Notes under the pieces: model-generated
The model's input: the letters and a program-made list of their open reading frames with translations, nothing else
The model's database searches: none
What the model was told of the DNA's origin: nothing
Origin: Zygnema cylindricum
Lineage: Eukaryota > Streptophyta > Zygnematophyceae > Zygnematales > Zygnemataceae
Reading direction: 5' to 3'
Length of the DNA: 64,000 bases
NCBI GenBank assembly: GCA_037447655.1
Contig: JBBHKE010003079.1
Location: 1 to 64,000, forward strand
Translations under genes and position numbers: made by a program
Shown here: positions 36,434-46,800 of the stretch, piece after piece
Layout of the letters: every line of letters starts with the position of its first letter
Position numbering within the stretch: position 1 is the stretch's first letter

Positions 36434-37194
36434 GGGTGTGTCCCCATGTGCATAAGTAAGGGTTTTTTTTCTGTCGTTTTCCTGTCGTACTGCCTAAGAT
36501 CCAACCGTACGAAGGAATCGCAAATTTGTAGAGTACAATTTGCGTCACCCTCGAACTTAGGATGTACGAAAAATTGTCGTCTTGTGTTTTTAGACCCACT
36601 TCGACGACAAAAAACGTCATCTTCAACCTTATCTTTAAAACACATGCGCGATGTGTTTTAAAACTATGGATTTTATGTAAACAAATAGGAACACATATTC
36701 GCACGTGCCGTAATTTTCGAAGTATTTCACACGATTTTCAAAGACAAAGGAAAGTACGAAAGTCGCTATGTTTTGTCTGTTTGCATTTAATACGACAAAG
36801 AAAATTACACAATTTGTTTGGTTTTGTCCGTTTTCGTCCAGTACGGATTTTTTTTTGCAAGGGTCTCGAAATTCCGATGCCATTTCACGTCGACCGGAGA
36901 GGAGACGCAAAAGGCAAAGCCAACTTCTTCAACCGTGAAACGGTACAGGGTGAAAGGCGGTACGTCTACAATGTCACGGTAAGACATGCAACGTCACACA
37001 AGCAGTTCCAAAAAATAATGTTCGACAACACAGATTGTAGACGTCCGTCACAGGTATTGTCAACGTATACAATCGTCACAAACGTAACTTACGATACGTT
37101 CTTACACATAGGGACACTTGAAAAGCGGGTCCGCCGGATCCGCGCTAAAATACAAAGTAAGTTCGCTAAGTTACAAGTACATGGGGACATACCC
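36434..37194. mobile_element. PIF/Harbinger-like MITE, copy 1
   Basis: The ends GGGTGTGTCCCCATGTGC and GTACATGGGGACATACCC are inverted repeats, and the trinucleotide TAA flanks both sides (36431-36433 and 37195-37197). A TWA duplication with GGG-starting ends is the PIF/Harbinger signature. A 211-codon frame crosses it, but copy 2 (56814-57601, opposite orientation) breaks the corresponding frame, so the frame is most likely chance. Inner landmarks shared with copy 2 include AAAACACAT...ATGTGTTTTAAA and the CATTTCACGTCGACCGG-like stretch. Confidence 0.85.
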
Positions 37195-37197
37195 TAA

Positions 37198-37852
37198 ATC
37201 TGTTTCACTTCGCTTTTTGAAAAACCACCGATACAAAGTGTAACGTCGGAGATACAAAAGTGCATCCAATTTCTTGCTACGTTCTATTCTAAGGCCTCTT
37301 CTCCATCAGGCGCCGACAACAATCGTACGGAAACGTTTACTGGGAGTAATATTTTATTCACTTCTCCATCACGTCGTGTCAGCAAGGAATCTATCGCTGA
37401 CGTGCTTTATTTCGAATGGATCCACGTAGGTTCATGTTCACACAAAGAGCACAGTCAAAGATTCCAAAAGCACAAAATCTGAAACTAGTATCTGTACGAC
37501 CAGCCGAATGTACACTGTGTATGGGTGAATATTGTATGGTATCTCTCGTGAATATACACTCTGTACGGTCGTGTTTTGTCTTTTTTGTCGTTGTTTTGTC
37601 GTTCGTATTTTGTTGATGAAAATTTGAAAAAACCAGGCGCCGCAAACTTCGGATGTCAATGGATGGTGAAGGAGCGTCAAAAGACAATCTTCAACAAATA
37701 TTTTTTGGTGGTTTTCGTTGGATTTGATTCCCGCCTGTCCGAAGGCCCGTGGCCTATGTCCGAAGGCGCGTGGCGTATGCCACACGTAAGGCTTTTATCT
37801 CACATCCATCGTGGATCGTACGTGACCTTTCCATGTGTACAAAATTTACACG
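37198..37852. other. Spacer, no feature resolved
   Basis: AT-rich DNA with scattered TTTTGTCG and TCGTACGG words like those of the neighbouring MITE, which hints at further decayed element sequence. No element ends or gene could be supported. Confidence 0.35.
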
Positions 37853-37901
37853 TCCAGTGTCTAGCTATTCTCCTCAAGGAGGAGACTAGCTAGACATTGG
37901 A
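37853..37901. repeat. Near-perfect 23-bp inverted repeat (hairpin)
   Basis: The arms 37853-37875 and 37879-37901 are separated by three bases and pair with only two mismatches (core TGTCTAGCTA / TAGCTAGACA, then TCTCCTC / GAGGAGA). It lies about 100 bp downstream of the tRNA-like unit as read on the minus strand, so the two may belong to one small Pol III-transcribed element. Confidence 0.7.
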
Positions 37902-38000
37902 TAAGATGGCCGCTTGCTTCAAAAACACATAATTGGACGGTCGACGTTGTTAGATTTCCTTGAAATCCGGGATTCGGCAGGTCCCACACTTGGGAAAATT

Positions 38001-38071
38001 GAGCCGGCCAGGGTTCGAACCTGGGAACTTTCACTTCAGCTGCGAACGCACTACCACTGTGCCACCAGCTC
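38001..38071 (-). tRNA. tRNA-like cloverleaf, anticodon CUG, probably pseudo-tRNA or SINE head
   Basis: The minus strand folds into a full 71-nt cloverleaf. The 7-bp acceptor is GAGCTGG with CCGGCTC, the D stem GCAC/GTGC closes a GG-containing loop, the anticodon stem is TTCGC/GTGAA, the variable loop has 5 nt, and the T stem CCAGG/CCTGG has loop TTCGAAC. Box A (TGGCACAGTGG) and box B (GGTTCGAACC) fit the Pol III consensus, and a TTTT run follows within a few bases of the 3' end. The anticodon loop reads AGCTGAA, which would give CUG (Gln), but position 33 is G where U is nearly universal. That argues against a working tRNA and for a tRNA-derived element. Confidence 0.6.
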
Positions 38072-38180
38072 GATGTTGAGACTGGCGGGTCCGTACCCAT
38101 TTATTACAGGCGGCTCGAGTATGGATATTTCCATATTCTACCCCGTATTGGACCGGCTTCACGTGCCAATCCAACATATA

Positions 38181-39239
38181 TGTTGGAATTCAAGTATTTT
38201 CTAGGTCTAGAGATTGCAAAATAAAAAGCAAAATAATAGATATTGACAGCCTGCCTCTAACTCCTCACTCAAGTCTCCATACTTGTCGCAGTCACTGAAG
38301 ACTGGAGGAGGAGTTAGCCATGGCTGCCTGTGCTGTCTAGAGAGAGACAAGCAGTTGTTTTATAAGGTTTTCTCTCTAAAAGGGAGTTTTGACAGAGCCA
38401 AGATTTGATCCTAGTACCTGCCATGCGTCAAACCCGTAGTAGCCGGTAACCTTATCCAAATAGTCTAAGTTATATGATAGAGTATATGTGGTATGATATT
38501 TATTTAAATAATTACAATAAGACTAATTCATTAAACGAGAACAATATGCATACTGCATAGAAACAGTTGTGTAAAATACGATGTACGGTACGGATACGAA
38601 ATAAATACCGCGCAGTTTGTTTGACGCCGGAAAGAATACCGCGCAAGTATTTATGACAGCCACGATTGAAATCCAAATTTGATCGGACGGCCGCGAAGGA
38701 TGTCGAGATCGTGGAGTACGATTTTGGCGGTTTGCGATCACCGCCACATTGAGTGACACGTGGCAAAACTACATTGGATTGCGGCAACTCCGAGGATTAC
38801 GGAAACGAATCCGGATATGACATGTGTCAACATTTTGGCCATGTCGTACTATAGCCGTACATAAAGTACACTGGCACCTGTACTTTTCTGTACGACACAG
38901 TGTTTTAATTGGTGCCGTACTTCAGACGATAGAGTTTTAGAGGGAGATAGGACTTAGAAAAATTTGGCAGATAGGACCCTCTCTCTAAGAGAGCACCTTG
39001 TATAAATGGCTAACTTTGGGCAGCCATAACTATCAATTTATTTGACCATTTTCAGTGATTCTTTTTGCTGCGGACTCACGGGAGTCCACGCTACACAGGG
39101 TTGTAGTCGATCAGAGTTTTCGTCTGCCATGGTGGCTGTATTTATAAGGGAAAGTCAAAGTGGGTGAATGTGTCCAAATCTCATATTCTAACTTTGCATT
39201 CTGTGGTGAAACTGAACACACAGAAAGTGTTATTTCACA
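38181..39239 (+). repeat. Copia LTR 1 (5')
   Basis: It starts TGTTGGAATTC and probably ends at the TTCACA near 39239, giving about 1,059 bp. It has a likely TATA box (TTGTATAAATGG) near 38999, followed by the transcribed part. On the antisense strand, around 38388-38470, it has a tRNA-like stretch with box A-like and box B-like words. The identity with LTR2 continues beyond the LTR through a shared leader to 39376. The 3' border and primer-binding site are uncertain. Confidence 0.75.
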
Positions 39240-39356
39240 GGGGTGAATCTATATTGGGGTTTTGACTGTCAAGGGGTCACTCACTTGGGTTTATATCAAC
39301 TTGGAGTCGGCACTATCTAGATTAGCTTCTTTTGGATCTGCTTACTCTAAGGGCCA

Positions 39357-41353
39357 ATGGAGGTCTCAGAGTTTCAGGTTATGGGCCCACCATCTAGGGT
39401 GCCTATGTTTGATGGAACAGGCTTCACTTATTGGGAGTTTACAATGGCGGGATTGCTTTTCGAGAAGCACTTATGGGGAATTGTTTCGGGACAAGTGAGA
39501 TGTCCGCCACTTGGCTTTGGAGGAGCTTACTATGGAGATTCATCTGAGGCTGCCCAGAATATCAACCGGAGTTCAGATGCAACGGAAGGTGAAGGGAAAA
39601 ATCTTTCCGTGGATGGGGAAATAGGGGAGAAGGAAAAAGGGACACCTATGGTGAGGGGAGCTAGGCTCTCAGCTATGGTACCACATGTAGGGATTAAAAC
39701 TGAAGAAAATGTTAGGAAAATATGGGAATAGAAAAACACTATAGCAAAACATCTCATAGTTAGATATGTGTCTAAGTGGATAGCTATCACTCTTTTAAGT
39801 CTAACCAAGTCTTCAAAGATATGGGAAGCACTAACTCAGATTTATAAGAGTGAGACTATTCAGAGGCAGCAATTAGTAAAACAGGAAATAGATGCCTACG
39901 TTTATAAAGGCGGTAGCATGATATAGTTTTGCAATGATATTGCTGCGTTATATGTTGAGCTTACTAGTGCGGGATATGTAGATCTAAGGAGAGTAAGATT
40001 AATACACTACTTATGAAACTCCCAGATGAGTACGAAAACGTAATTTGTCGTATGCAGGCAATGGATGGCTCCTCATGGACTTGGAGCTTTACCATGGGGA
40101 TAATTCTTGTGAGGGAAAGCACTTTGGAGCTTTGTAGGGGAAGGGACAGGGTCAATGCATTTTTAGCTAGTGGTGATTGGCGCAAGCGTGATGAGAGGAA
40201 CGGTGGTGATGAGCGGAAGCGTGATGAGAGGAACGGTGGTGACGAGCGGAAGCGTGATGAGAGAAAGAAAGACAAAGGTAAACCTTATCGGAACTTTGGT
40301 GGAAATAGAGGGAGAGGAAAAGAAAGGGGAGCTTTGAAAAAGGGGGTTTGCTTCTTTTGTAGGGAACCGGGTCATTATATGGAGGAATGCCCTTGTTTGG
40401 AAAAACTTAGAAGTTGGAATGTGGATGAGGAGGAAGAAGGGGAAGAGGAGAAAGAGGATGAAGATATTTTAGAGCTTCTCCGGATTAGTAGTATGGGGAA
40501 GAGAGAAAAGCACACACAAATTCCACGAAGGCAACAGTGTGCTTTTGGAGGTATAAGGGAAGTAAAGAGAGAGGAGGTACTTGAGGATGACGAGGAGTGT
40601 AAAGTGTATGACTTAGAAATGAGAAAGTCAGATCTAGGATCCATAAGTGAAAACGGGAAAAATAAAATTAATGAGGATAATTTTATAGGTATTTTGGAAT
40701 TAGAAAACTGGTCGGAAAGGGAGACCTCAACAGATTCCGAGGAAAGGGGAGAAGTGAAACTAGAAGGGGTTTTTAAAGATAGGGGAGAAGAGAAATATTT
40801 GATTAAAGGTTTAGGGGAGAAGAAATATTTATTGGGAATTAAATTAGAAAGTGATAGTGGAAAGAATTCCATGGGAGAGAGTGAGGGAAGTTCAGAAAAT
40901 GGGGGAATTATCATGGATAAAAATATGAGTACGAAAGATGTAGATCTTATGAGGAACTTAGTGGGGACTAGTGTTTTTTGGGAATATTTGGGGGTGGATG
41001 GCTTTGACATCACTACTTGGTGTGATGTCACTTGTGAAGATGTGCCTGTAAATGGGTTAGCATCTGGGTGTATGTTGCAGATTGGAGATGGGGCTGGCTG
41101 TTTGGATCGCAAGAGGGAAATCGGTTTGTGTGTGGATAGAAAAGTGATGAAGTGGATAAAATCTTTGCTCGCATTTATGAAGAGTGGGATGTTAAATAAA
41201 ATGTGTGTTGCAATTATTATTTCAGTTCATTTAATGCATTGTGTTAAATACTTAAGTTTTATGAAAGGAAAAGGAAAAAGGAAAAAGAAAAGGAAAAAGG
41301 AGAGGGGGTGTTTGTTTACTTGTTTATGGAAAGTTGAAAGGAAAATAGACTAG
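39357..41353 (+). pseudogene. Copia Gag, interrupted
   Basis: The first segment (39357-39731) begins MEVSEFQVMGPPSRVPMFDG and has the aromatic-rich copia Gag N-terminus (TGFTYWEFTMAGLLFEKHLW). Stops and a frame change at 39731-40013 break the middle (SKIWEALTQIYKSETIQRQQ). A 446-codon frame (40013-41353) then carries a Gly/Arg/Glu-rich tract built on tandem DERKRDERNGG units (about 40180-40265) and a CCHC zinc knuckle CFFCREPGHYMEEC near 40350. A long acidic, Lys/Glu-rich tail follows where protease and integrase would be expected. No pol domains occur, so the element is gag-only. Confidence 0.8.
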
Positions 41354-41366
41354 AAAATAAGGGGAG

Positions 41367-42426
41367 TGTTGGAATTCAAGTATTTTCTAGGTCTAGAGAT
41401 TGCAAAATAAAAAGCAAAATAATAGATATTGACAGCCTGCCTCTAACTCCTCACTCAAGTCTCCATACTTGTCGCAGTCACTGAAGACTGGAGGAGGAGT
41501 TAGCCATGGCTGCCTGTGCTGTCTAGAGAGAGACAGAAAGTTGTTTTATAAGGTTTTCTCTCTAAAAGGGAGTTTTGACAGAGCCAAGATTTGATCCTAG
41601 TACCTGTCATGCGTCAAACCCGTAGTAGCCGGTAACCTTATCCAAATAGTCTAAGTTATATGATAGAGTATATGTGGTATGATATTTATTTAAATAATTA
41701 CAATAAGACTAATTCATTAAACAAGAACAATATGCATACTGCATAGAAACAGTTGTGTAAAATACGATGTACGGTACGGATACGAAATAAATACCGCGCA
41801 GTTTGATTGACGCCGGAAAGAATACCGCGCAAGTATTTATGACGGCCACGATTGAAATCCAAATTTGATCGGACAGCCGCGAAGGATGCCGAGATCGTGG
41901 AGTACGATTTTGGCGGTTTGCGATCACCGCCACATTGAGTGACACGTGGCAAAACTACATTGGATTGCGGCAACTCCGGGGATTACGGAAACAAATCTGG
42001 ATATGACACGTGTCAACATTTTGGCCATGTCGTACTATGGCCGTACATAAAGTACACCGGCACGTGTACTTTTCTGTACGACACAGTGTTTTAATTGGTG
42101 CCGTACTTCAGTAGATAGAGTTTTAGAGGGAGATAGGACTTAGAAAAATTTGGCAGATAGGACCCTCTCTCTAAGAGAGCACCTTGTATAAATGGCTAAC
42201 TTTGGGCAGCCATAACTATCAATTTACTTGACCATTTTTCAGTGATTCTTTTTGCTACAGACTCACGGGAGTCCAGGCTATACATGGGTGAAGTCGGTCA
42301 GAGTTTTTGTCTGCCAGGGTGGTTGTATTTCTAAGGGAAAGTCAAAGTGGGTGAATGTGTCCAAATCTCATATTCTAACTTTGCATTCTGTGGTGGAACT
42401 GAGCACATAGAAAGTGTTATTTCACA
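41367..42426 (+). repeat. Copia LTR 2 (middle)
   Basis: Nearly identical to LTR1 over about 1,060 bp, with scattered substitutions. The shared leader continues to about 42562, exactly as after LTR1, and then jumps into RNase H sequence. The antisense tRNA-like stretch lies at about 41575-41655. Confidence 0.8.
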
Positions 42427-42563
42427 GGGGTGAATCTATATTGGGGTTCTGTCTGTCAAGGGGTCAGTCACTTGGGTTTATATCAACTTGGAGTCGGCAC
42501 TATCTAGATTAGCTTCTTTTGGATCTGCATACTCTGAGGGCCAATGGAGGTCTCAGAGTTTCA

Positions 42564-42955
42564 CTTGCTGTTGGAGCAGTAAGCAACAAAAGGTGGTTGC
42601 TCAGTCTACTATGGAGGCTGAGTATATGGCGTCTTGTTCTGCTGTAAAAGAACTAATGTGGGTGAAGTCATTGTTGTAAGAACTGGGATATATGAAGGAG
42701 GGAATGCATAAAATCTTTTGCGATAATCAAGTTGCAATCGCAATTGCAGCCAATCCAAAACACCATTTCAAAGCAAATCATATGGACATAAGATTAAGCT
42801 TCGTAAGAGAAAAAGTTGAAAATAAAATTTTAAATCTCGTGTATAAACTTGATGAAGAAATGGTGGCTGACATGATGACCAAACCTATGCCCTCTCCTAA
42901 ATTAAAATATTGTCGGGAAAAATGCGGGTTGAAAGAAAAATTAAAATTAGATTAG
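42564..42955 (+). pseudogene. Copia RNase H C-terminal fragment
   Basis: It encodes WSSKQQKVVAQSTMEAEYM, then, after an in-frame TAA near 42677, FCDNQVAIAIAANPKHHFK and the C-terminal DMMTKPMPSP block of copia RNase H. It joins the leader of LTR2 directly at about 42563, so everything from gag to early RNase H has been deleted. A polypurine tract and LTR3 follow. Confidence 0.85.
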
Positions 42956-42968
42956 AAAATAAGGGGAG

Positions 42969-44010
42969 TGTTGAAATTAATAGATTTCTATAGTATTTTC
43001 TATGTTTAAATATGTTAGTATAAAAAGAAAAGAAAAGGACGGGCAGCCTGCCTCCACCTCCTCTCTCTAGCCCCCATACTTGTTGTAATCACTGAAGGAT
43101 AGAGAGGGTGGTTGATCCATGGCTGCCTTAGTTCAACAGGCAGTTATTTTTAGTAGGTTATTAAAAATATACCTGATGGACCCGGGATTTGATCCCGGTA
43201 CCTTCGGTTCGTCAAGTTGGCCGATAGCGGTTAGCTTTATCCTATTAGACTAGGACCAGTGCTAAATGCTATAGTATGTGATAGATATATATATATATTT
43301 AGGGAGGAACAAATCCATTTAACTAAAACTGTATATGGCATGCATAGATACAGTTTTATAAAAGTACGAAGTACGATTCTATTTCAAAACGGATACCACG
43401 CATTTTTTTGACAGCGAAACAAATGTTGCGCAAGTATTTATAACGGCTAAGATTGCGTCTCACTACAAATCCAACGACGCACATCATCGCCGAAATCCCG
43501 GAGTGGTCACTTTGGCGTTTTGTGACGTGGCATGACCTGGAGCCACGTGGAGAGATGAAATTCGGTCATGGGAATTCCGAGGAATGTACGGACGAGTGAA
43601 AAGCAAACACGCGTCCGCTTAATAGCCTTGTCATACATAGGCCGTACAAAAGGTACACCGGCAGTAGTTCTTTTTTGTACGGTACAATAATCTGATTGGT
43701 CCGTACTTCACTAGATTGAAGTTATTAGAGGGAATTAGGACTTAGAAAATTTTGGTAGGTAGTCACCTCTCCCTTTGAGAGTTTGTACAAATTGGCATTT
43801 TTACTGCCTCATAACTTATTGGCTGGTTGGCCGTTTTTAGTGATTCTTTTTCCTACGGACTCAAGGGAGTCTAAGCTGCACAAGGTGCAGCCAGATTGTC
43901 TATGTGTCTGCTTGGGTAGCAGTAGTTGCCATTGAGAGTGGGTTAGTTAATAACTATCTAGAGGCTTTCTGTATTCTCTAGTCCAATGGTGGAGGACACA
44001 GAATTGCATG
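42969..44010 (+). repeat. Copia LTR 3 (3', diverged)
   Basis: It aligns with LTR1 and LTR2 through landmarks such as CAGCCTGCCTC, CATGGCTGCC, GTGATTCTTTTT and GACTCA.GGGAGTC, but many positions differ. The antisense tRNA-like stretch (43170-43260) is better preserved here: box A-like TAGTCTAATAGG and a perfect T stem CCGGG/CCCGG around ATCAAAT. The right border is approximate; a short duplication of GGACACAGAATTGCATGG lies near it. Confidence 0.65.
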
Positions 44011-45459
44011 GGAAGGACACAGAATTGCATGGGCATGATACAGGTGGTCTATATTATTAAGCTAGATGGGACACTAACAAGATGAGTGGCATCTGAAGTT
44101 ATGGATCCTTGGTCGTCTACAAGTTTAAAGCAAAGTATGAAATTCACAACTTGAGAAATGAAAATGACAAAGTTCCTTGGTTATTCTTAGTAGTAAAGGC
44201 AATTTGCTAAAAAACAAGTGCAAAAGGATTCGTGACAAAAGGGATGAACAGACAATGGTTCAAGGTGGGGTAATATTTTTGTCTTAAAAGATTTTGGGAT
44301 TCGGGAGGAAACATACCACTCTAATTCACGCAATTTTAATATATGCATATGGCTTGAGGCGTATTCAAAGGATTTTTGTTGATGTGATTCTTAAGGAACT
44401 TCGATCTACTTCATCAACAACACCAAGACCCGTTACGAATTATGCGATTATGGATAGAGATGAAAATCTTTAAGGATCCAACCTTGAGTATCACGACTCT
44501 AAAACTTTTGAGGGTGGAACACACTGGCACAAACAAGTACGGGAGGCGAGTTATCCGTTGACGAATCCTCGTCCGTAGATATAGAGTGGAGGGATTTTGA
44601 TGTTGAAGGCAAATGAGTACGAATAGTCACAAGACCAGTTGACTCTTATGGAAGAGAACAACACTTCCACTTTCGGCACAGGGGTACTAAGACACGGAGG
44701 ACTACGCGTGGTTGCGGAAGCAAGCCAAGGGAGTTACGTGGATTCTTGCAACCTAGGTCTATGGAGGAGGTCCTTTCCGGGTTCTGACTCAGTGAGCCCA
44801 TGGTGCGAACCTGAGACTCCTGGTCGGGCCCCACCATTAACGTAGACGGAGATTAAATTTAGATTTAGATTTGATGTCAAGATATCAACATTTTTATTGT
44901 ACAATCAAAACATCCATAAAAGGTGTTCAAGGGGCACCTTTGACCTGAAGGGAATTTGATGGTTCTTTTTGGTCGGTGCTTTGTTTTAGGCGTCTTAGGG
45001 CAGCCCAAGGTTAGTATACGTTGTTGGTCAAAGTGCCTCATGTAGTCTAGAAGGGTCTCTTTGACCAAATATAATTTTGTCTGGGATTAGCCTATGTATA
45101 TAGTTTATAACATATTGGAAAAAATCAATGAAGATCTATGTAAAAAGCTTTAGTTCATGAGATTTTGAGCTACATGGACGGAGTTATCAAAAGTCACAAT
45201 ACGCTTTATAAATTACGTCCGATTTGGTCATCGTTGCATTGAATGACTCTTGGGACTTGGTTCGCTTCTGATTTCGAGATTAGCGGTTTCGATGGTTCAA
45301 AATGTTCGCAAAATCTTGAACGATTAGTGAAAGGAACCTGACACTATCTCAATCCCCCATTCAACAAAGGATTGTGATTAGATCAATGGTTCGTCCTCAA
45401 TAATTCATAGTGAGATATTGCTTGGAAACACTTTTCTTTGAAGTTTTTTTTCCTATGCA
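44011..45459. other. Spacer, no gene recognised
   Basis: Mixed-composition DNA with only short frames. The last few hundred bases may be upstream parts of the retroelement remnant that is recognisable from about 45550 onward. Confidence 0.4.
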
Positions 45460-46110
45460 ATGACAGTGTTCTTTTGTTATGGCTATCACGCTTGTTATCT
45501 ATTTGTTGTGTCAAGCCATATTGACGAGTGTTTCTCTAAATCAATCTCTATTCATGTAATAGACACCATTGCTAACACCATTGTTATAATCGCTTCCGAG
45601 GGGGGATATCCTATTCGTCGGGAGGTTTCCCACATCATTCTTTCGCCTCGTATTGACATTGTAATACCCGATGGTGCGCGTCGTACATTTGGTGACATTG
45701 TTACTGTGAACCGTACCTCATATATAATTGTTAGCCAAGCAGCTTGACATAATGGGTGTGGCCTCCCGTGACGCGGCAAGGAGGAAGGAGCGTGATTATG
45801 CCCATCGCGATGTTATGGATGGCTTCATTTTGATAGCGGTCGAGATATTTGGTTGTTTGGGTGTTGCTTTGGACTAGTTCCTCCGTGATGTGGTCGGCGC
45901 TCGTTCGAGCGGCGGGGAGCTGGGAGCCCTTCTGTTTCAGTACTTACTTCCTTTTATCGTCAACGTTTATCCGCGACCCTACAGCGATTGCAGGCTTCTA
46001 TCCTCCTTGGATCGTCTATTGCAGCTATGAATCGTCGACGTGTCTCGGAACTCCCTCCTTGTGCTCCTCTGGGATTCGGAGACTTGCGTGGTTGTATTTC
46101 GTAGATTTTT
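45460..46110 (+). pseudogene. Retroelement C-terminal remnant (plant-type RT-associated tail)
   Basis: Frames here read RIDIVIPDGARRTFGDIVTV, then ASRDAARRKERDYAHRDVMD, VEIFGCLGVALD, and, after a frame change, SVLTSFYRQRLSATLQRLQA. This resembles, from memory, a conserved tail found downstream of reverse transcriptase in repeated plant and algal retroelements: DGRRTLADIV-like, then a K/R-rich linker, a FGCL motif and SFYRQRLS. Stops and at least one frameshift make it a pseudogene. The exact family is uncertain and no RT catalytic core is present in the window. Confidence 0.45.
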
Positions 46111-46189
46111 AGTTATGTTGGGGTTTTGTTGATAGATGTTGGATCTTTCCTTTGATGTTTCGTTTGTTGTTTTTTGTTTCTTTGGGTGT

Positions 46190-46800
46190 TTTAGGTTTAC
46201 CTGCCATCCTTTCGATTTTCGCTGCTTTTGCCTTGCTTACCCTTTTTGTTTTTCCCTCCCACATGTAGTTTTTCAGTTTTTGCAATGCTACTTCCTTTTG
46301 TTCCCATGGACTCAGATGGTTTAACATTGCGCTTTTTAATAGAGTTAGCCCGGGTTTTTTTTATTCAAGTAACACGTTTAAAGCAATAGGGAAAAAGGGA
46401 ACATTTATCGACATTGATACTTTTGACGTCGACGTCAAAGGACGTTTTGGGGCCACAGGCAAGAAAATTCCTAGCAATTTAGAGAATAGCGATGAAGTCC
46501 GAGGAGCCATAAACCTTCAATGACATTGGAACTAGGGCATCAGGTTTAAAGTTTGTTGCCCTACTATGGCTCTCAATTCAAGCGTACAATTTGGGGACCT
46601 GCAAAGAAAAACCTACATGAATCATGAGAAAAAAAGAAAAAGGGGCCGACTTTATTAAAAAGGTCGATGGTAAACCATCTGAGTCCATAGGAACAAAAGG
46701 AAGTAGCATTGCTAAAACTGAAAAAACCACATGACGATGGAAAAAACAAAAAGGAAAATCAAGGCAAAAACGACGATAATGGATGGGAAAGGAATCTAAA
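46190..46800. repeat. Large inverted repeat: two retroelement 3' ends tail to tail
   Basis: The plus-strand sequence at about 46190-46360 (TGCCTTGC, TTTTTGTTTTTCCC, GCAATGCTACTTCCTTTTGT, GACTCAGATGGTTTA, CTTTTTAATAGAGTT) is repeated on the minus strand at about 46640-46800. Both copies end in a CTTTTTAATA-A-AGT block followed by T-rich DNA, like a retroelement 3' untranslated end with a poly(A) signal. The left copy belongs to the remnant at 45460-46110. Spacer between the copies: about 280 bp. Confidence 0.7.

Larger units (their letters stand above)
38181..44010 (+). mobile_element. Compound copia structure: LTR-gag-LTR-RNase H-LTR
   Basis: Three related LTRs start TGTTG at 38181, 41367 and 42969. 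The second and third are each preceded by the polypurine tract AAATAAGGGGAG. Between LTR1 and LTR2 lies only gag; between LTR2 and LTR3 lies only the end of RNase H. LTR1 and LTR2 differ by a few percent at most by eye, while LTR3 is far more diverged. The whole therefore looks like a gag-only element whose right LTR is joined to an older, internally deleted relative. Components are listed separately. Confidence 0.85.

Noticed and set aside
36562-37197. A 211-codon frame as a possible transposase
   Set aside because: It has no DDE-type motifs, runs into both terminal repeats of a MITE, and is not kept in the second copy.
44639-44845. Possible tRNA gene at the GGTTCGCACC-like word near 44800
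   Set aside because: Only a weak box B-like word is present; no cloverleaf or box A could be folded around it.
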